Assembly: GCA_029942205.1 (NCBI GenBank)
Contig: JAOZTL010000067.1
Location: forward strand, 1,393 to 10,088
DNA length: 8,696 nt
Source: Bacteroidales bacterium
GTDB lineage: Bacteria > Bacteroidota > Bacteroidia > Bacteroidales > JAOZTL01
Reading direction: 5' to 3'
The notes beneath the pieces are model-generated. The model ran no database searches, was not told the DNA's origin, and saw nothing but the letters and a program-made list of their open reading frames with translations. This document shows, piece after piece, positions 6,880 through 8,696 of the stretch (position 1 is the first letter of the stretch; each line of letters opens with the position of its first letter). Made by a program: the position numbers and the translations under genes.

Positions 6880-7334
6880 TATTTTATCTCCGAATCAATA
6901 TCTTTAATTATTTCAAACAACATCGTTTTGAGTCGCCTACTAGAAATGACATAGTTTATAAAATAAACTATCCAAACAGCAACGAATGCCAATGCCATCA
7001 AATCAGGAAAATCATACAATGTAAATGGTATAATCGTAAAAATAGAAGCAATGACAAAGACTTCTAAAAAATTAATTTTGTAATATAAATATCGTTTATC
7101 ATCATATTTGGTGATACGAATTTCGCCTTTACTGATGCCATTGAATAAGTTCCAGCCATTCCACGCAAAACGAAATACCGTGCCTTTGAAACTAACGACA
7201 CTTTCTTGGCTTTGAATATCAAAAATATAAGCATCACTAAGTTTTCGTTGCAATTTTGCAAAAAATAATCGCCTAAAGCGTGTGTCTGAGCCTTTGCTCG
7301 ATATGCTGGATCGGTAAGTATAATCAAGTATCAT
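6879..7334 (-). CDS. Unrecognised small membrane protein with two helices
   Basis: A 151-aa protein that I cannot place in a family. The N-terminal half (about 1-87) is soluble and rich in basic and aromatic residues, with a patch VFRFAWNGWNLFNGISKGEIRI at about 53-74 that looks like beta strands. Two hydrophobic helices follow at about 88-106 and 109-130 with a short hairpin turn (DFPD). A charged C-terminal tail (SSRRLKTMLFEIIKDIDSEIK) ends the protein. The RR after the second helix suggests both termini are cytoplasmic. The gene is bracketed by inverted repeat copies 4 (15 nt before the ATG) and 3 (overlapping the stop). A good promoter match at 7468-7498 would give a long structured leader. 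No coding content is shared with its neighbours. Confidence 0.72.
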   Translation of the reverse strand: MILDYTYRSSISSKGSDTRFRRLFFAKLQRKLSDAYIFDIQSQESVVSFKGTVFRFAWNGWNLFNGISKGEIRITKYDDKRYLYYKINFLEVFVIASIFTIIPFTLYDFPDLMALAFVAVWIVYFINYVISSRRLKTMLFEIIKDIDSEIK

Positions 7335-7349
7335 AGTGATTTATTTAAG

Positions 7350-7376
7350 AGGTCTGCGACCTTTTTGATGTTACTT
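7350..7376 (+). repeat. Dispersed hairpin repeat, copy 4 (gene-5' side)
   Basis: On the plus strand: AGGTC-TGC-GACCT, then TTTTGATGTTACTT. The stem is perfect, while the loop differs from the usual TTC, so variation falls in the loop and not the stem. It lies 15 nt before the ATG of the 6879-7334 gene, hairpin towards the gene. It faces copy 5 across about 60 nt. Confidence 0.8.
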
Positions 7377-7393
7377 CCATAATTGTATATTTG
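7364..7393 (+). promoter_or_regulatory. Possible plus-strand promoter inside repeat copy 4
   Basis: TTTG at 7364-7367 and TATATTTG at 7386-7393 are separated by 18 bp, close to the Bacteroidota -33/-7 layout. The TTTG is supplied by the repeat arm. It would drive transcription antisense to the 3' end of anmK, with no gene downstream on that strand. The other copies lack a good -7 box at this distance (copy 1 has TAAATTTC at 20 bp), so this may be chance. Confidence 0.25.
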
Positions 7394-7437
7394 CTTTTCG
7401 ATAAGTCGTTGATTGTAACGATTTTACACAAGTGAAT

Positions 7438-7464
7438 AAGCAATATCAAATAGGTCGAAGACTT
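7438..7464 (-). repeat. Dispersed hairpin repeat, copy 5 (gene-3' side)
   Basis: Read on the minus strand: AAGTC-TTC-GACCT followed by ATTTGATATTGCTT. Stem pair 2/12 is A-C here, halfway between the G-C of the consensus and the A-T of copy 1; on the plus strand it is a G-U wobble. It lies 29 nt after the anmK stop codon, hairpin towards anmK, and also inside the probable leader of the next gene. Confidence 0.78.
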
Positions 7465-7467
7465 GAA

Positions 7468-7498
7468 CAAAAATACATTCTTTTTCTGCTATATCAAA
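7468..7498 (-). promoter_or_regulatory. Promoter for the 6879-7334 gene
   Basis: On the minus strand TTTG (7498-7495), a 19-bp spacer and TATTTTTG (7475-7468) match the Bacteroidota TTTG-N19-TAnnTTTG promoter fully. This is the best promoter match in the window. The -33 box overlaps the anmK TGA stop codon. Transcription would begin at about 7462, inside the hairpin of repeat copy 5, leaving a leader of about 125 nt that contains copies 5 and 4 as an inverted pair. Confidence 0.55.
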
Positions 7499-8549
7499 AT
7501 CGATGTAGTACACCACCAATATTATTTTGAGTAGCTCCCGTAACGCTTGCTAAACAATTTGCTTTGTTTTGTATACGTAGAACTCCCAAAAATGCAAAAA
7601 TCAATGCTTCCTTATAATCCACAATTTGTGAATCAGGAACGATAGCTGTATTTAAGCTATTAGCTTTTATCCGATCCATTAAAAACCGATTGTGAACACC
7701 GCCACCAGTAAATAATATTTGTTTACGAGAAAACGCTTTAGTTTGTTCGCCAATTTGCATCGCAATATGATCATAAAAAGATCGTAATAAATCTTTTGTT
7801 GGGATTTTTTTATTCAACAAAGGAAAAATCTGCTCGTCTACCCATTCTTTACCTAGCGATTTGGGGGCTTTTTGTTGATAATACAAAATACTATTTAATT
7901 TTTCTAATAATGCTGAATTAATTTCGCCACTTTGTCCGATCTTTCCATTTTTATCAAATATTTTTCCTTCTCGCTGCGTGAGTGCGTTCAACACAATATT
8001 GGCTGGGCAAATGTCAAAAGCCTGTAAGCTTGCAGAATGTGCCATCGAGATATTCACAAAGCCACCTAAATTGATGCATGCTGGATATTCTCCAAATAAG
8101 AGTTGATCGCCAATAGGCACTAGCGGTGCACCTTGCCCACCCAAAGCGACATCAAACGATCGAAAATCGGATACGCAACTAATGCCTGTCGTTGCTGCTA
8201 TTTCTGCACCATCGCCTATCTGAAAAGTGAGTTTCTTTTCGGGCTGATGAAAAACAGTGTGCCCATGTGATGCGATTAATGTTGGACGATTGGTTTCTTT
8301 CTCCAAAAAATCAAGGACTTGCTCGCCAATATAACGACCATAGGCTTTGTGTTCGAGTAAGAAATCGATAGCCGACAGTTCGCCGAACTTCTGTAAGCGT
8401 TGCTGCCATTGTGTCGTGTAAGGAATAGTTTTTGCTTTGTGTATCTGAAAGCTCCAATCATTCTTATTGTTTGAAAAGCTACACAAAGCTAAGTCTAAGC
8501 CATCTAACGATGTGCCTGACATAACTCCTACTACCAAATAATTAGCCAT
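7494..8549 (-). CDS. anmK: Anhydro-N-acetylmuramic acid kinase
   Basis: A 351-aa cytoplasmic kinase of peptidoglycan recycling: it converts 1,6-anhydro-MurNAc plus ATP and water to MurNAc-6-phosphate. Family signatures are MSGTSLDGLDLAL at 10-22 (ATP-phosphate loop), SHGHTVFHQP at 94-103, FQIGDGAEIA at 109-117, DFRSFDVALGGQGAPLVPI at 128-146, INLGGFVNIS at 159-168, FDICPANIVLN at 178-188 with D179 as the probable catalytic base, FTGGGVHN at 280-287, and YKEALIFAFLGV near the C terminus. In enterobacterial enzymes I recall the catalytic loop as D-x-GP-x-N; here it is DICPAN, which keeps the Asp, Pro and Asn. Length is slightly short of the 360-390 of proteobacterial homologues. The protein looks intact. 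No MurQ or permease gene lies in the window. It is flanked by inverted repeat copies 6 (12 nt before the ATG) and 5 (29 nt after the stop). Confidence 0.95.
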   Translation of the reverse strand: MANYLVVGVMSGTSLDGLDLALCSFSNNKNDWSFQIHKAKTIPYTTQWQQRLQKFGELSAIDFLLEHKAYGRYIGEQVLDFLEKETNRPTLIASHGHTVFHQPEKKLTFQIGDGAEIAATTGISCVSDFRSFDVALGGQGAPLVPIGDQLLFGEYPACINLGGFVNISMAHSASLQAFDICPANIVLNALTQREGKIFDKNGKIGQSGEINSALLEKLNSILYYQQKAPKSLGKEWVDEQIFPLLNKKIPTKDLLRSFYDHIAMQIGEQTKAFSRKQILFTGGGVHNRFLMDRIKANSLNTAIVPDSQIVDYKEALIFAFLGVLRIQNKANCLASVTGATQNNIGGVLHRF

Positions 8550-8561
8550 AAATTAAATTTA

Positions 8562-8586
8562 AAGTCTTCCCTTTTTGATGTTTTTT
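8562..8586 (+). repeat. Dispersed hairpin repeat, copy 6, degenerate (gene-5' side)
   Basis: On the plus strand AAGTCTTC, then CCT, then TTTTGATGTT followed by a T run. Relative to the consensus it lacks the GA of GACCT, which breaks the mini-hairpin, and the end of the arm has become oligo-T. Position and direction match copies 2 and 4: 12 nt before a start codon, arm pointing away from the gene. A small new stem, GATGTT (8577-8582) with AACATC (8590-8595), uses part of the arm. Confidence 0.55.
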
Positions 8587-8696
8587 TTGAACATCTTTTG
8601 TCAAATTATCAATATAAATTAATAAATTACGACTAAATATATACAATTATATCAAGCAGTATAATAAATAATTAAAACATAACTATATCGATGAGC

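Larger units (their letters stand above)
7350..7464. repeat. Inverted pair of hairpin repeats (BIME-like)
   Basis: Copies 4 and 5 are oriented towards each other. Over 27 positions, copy 4 and the reverse complement of copy 5 agree at 22, so RNA or single-stranded DNA across the gap could form a long imperfect stem with a loop of about 61 nt, with the two mini-hairpins at its base. The arrangement resembles paired REP sequences or a miniature inverted-repeat element. No transposase gene is in the window and no flanking target duplication is clear. Confidence 0.6.

Noticed and set aside
7350..7464. A complete insertion sequence or transposon at the paired repeats.
   Set aside because: There is no transposase coding sequence and no clear target-site duplication; only a non-coding inverted pair is supported.
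7064..8461. Short minus-strand open frames at 7064-7327 and 8276-8461.
   Set aside because: Out-of-frame shadows of the membrane protein gene and anmK, which have the supported frames.
99..8586. Repeated sequences as a CRISPR array.
   Set aside because: Copies are far apart, lie in both directions, and have no regular spacers or cas genes.

Overview
The window looks like chromosomal DNA of a Bacteroidota bacterium, probably a marine or aquatic Flavobacteriia/Cytophagia-type organism. The evidence is low GC (roughly one third by eye), almost no Shine-Dalgarno sequences before start codons, several matches to the Bacteroidota promoter form TTTG-N19-TAnnTTTG, and the gene content: a DUF4349 lipoprotein, a SpoIIE phosphatase with TPRs, a receiver-first histidine kinase, a CAP-domain secreted protein and AnmK. 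The species cannot be named from this sequence.

Layout. Positions 161-2150 (minus strand) hold a two-gene unit: a DUF4349 membrane lipoprotein followed by a PlsC-type acyltransferase, ended by a strong stem-loop at 131-163. Positions 2151-2462 are a divergent promoter region. Positions 2463-3584 (plus) encode a soluble receiver-histidine kinase, convergent with a ProXp-ala-like prolyl-tRNA deacylase (3604-4098, minus). Positions 4173-5978 (minus) encode a TPR/transmembrane/SpoIIE-type PP2C phosphatase. Positions 6108-6746 (minus) encode a secreted CAP-domain protein. Positions 6879-7334 (minus) encode an unrecognised small two-TM membrane protein, and 7494-8549 (minus) encode AnmK, a cell-wall recycling kinase. 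The genes form no single pathway. Two (the kinase and the SpoIIE phosphatase) are signalling proteins, three touch the envelope (acyltransferase, DUF4349, AnmK), and one is for translation quality control.

The most unusual content lies between the genes. Six copies of a short repeat (core about 27 nt) occur only in intergenic DNA, at about 99-125, 2171-2198, 6853-6879, 7350-7376, 7438-7464 and 8562-8586. Each has a mini-hairpin, consensus AGGTC-TTC-GACCT, followed by a conserved arm WTTTGATRTTRCTT. Base changes in the stem are partly compensatory. The copies bracket three transcription units (161-2150, 6879-7334, 7494-8549) as inverted pairs, always with the hairpin next to the gene and the arm pointing away. 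The stretch from 2203 to about 6850, holding the other four genes, has none. Two copies face each other in the 7335-7493 gap and would fold into a long hairpin in the leader of the 6879-7334 gene. I read this as a REP/BIME-like or cassette-like element family, or as an mRNA-end structure. The sequence alone does not decide between these.
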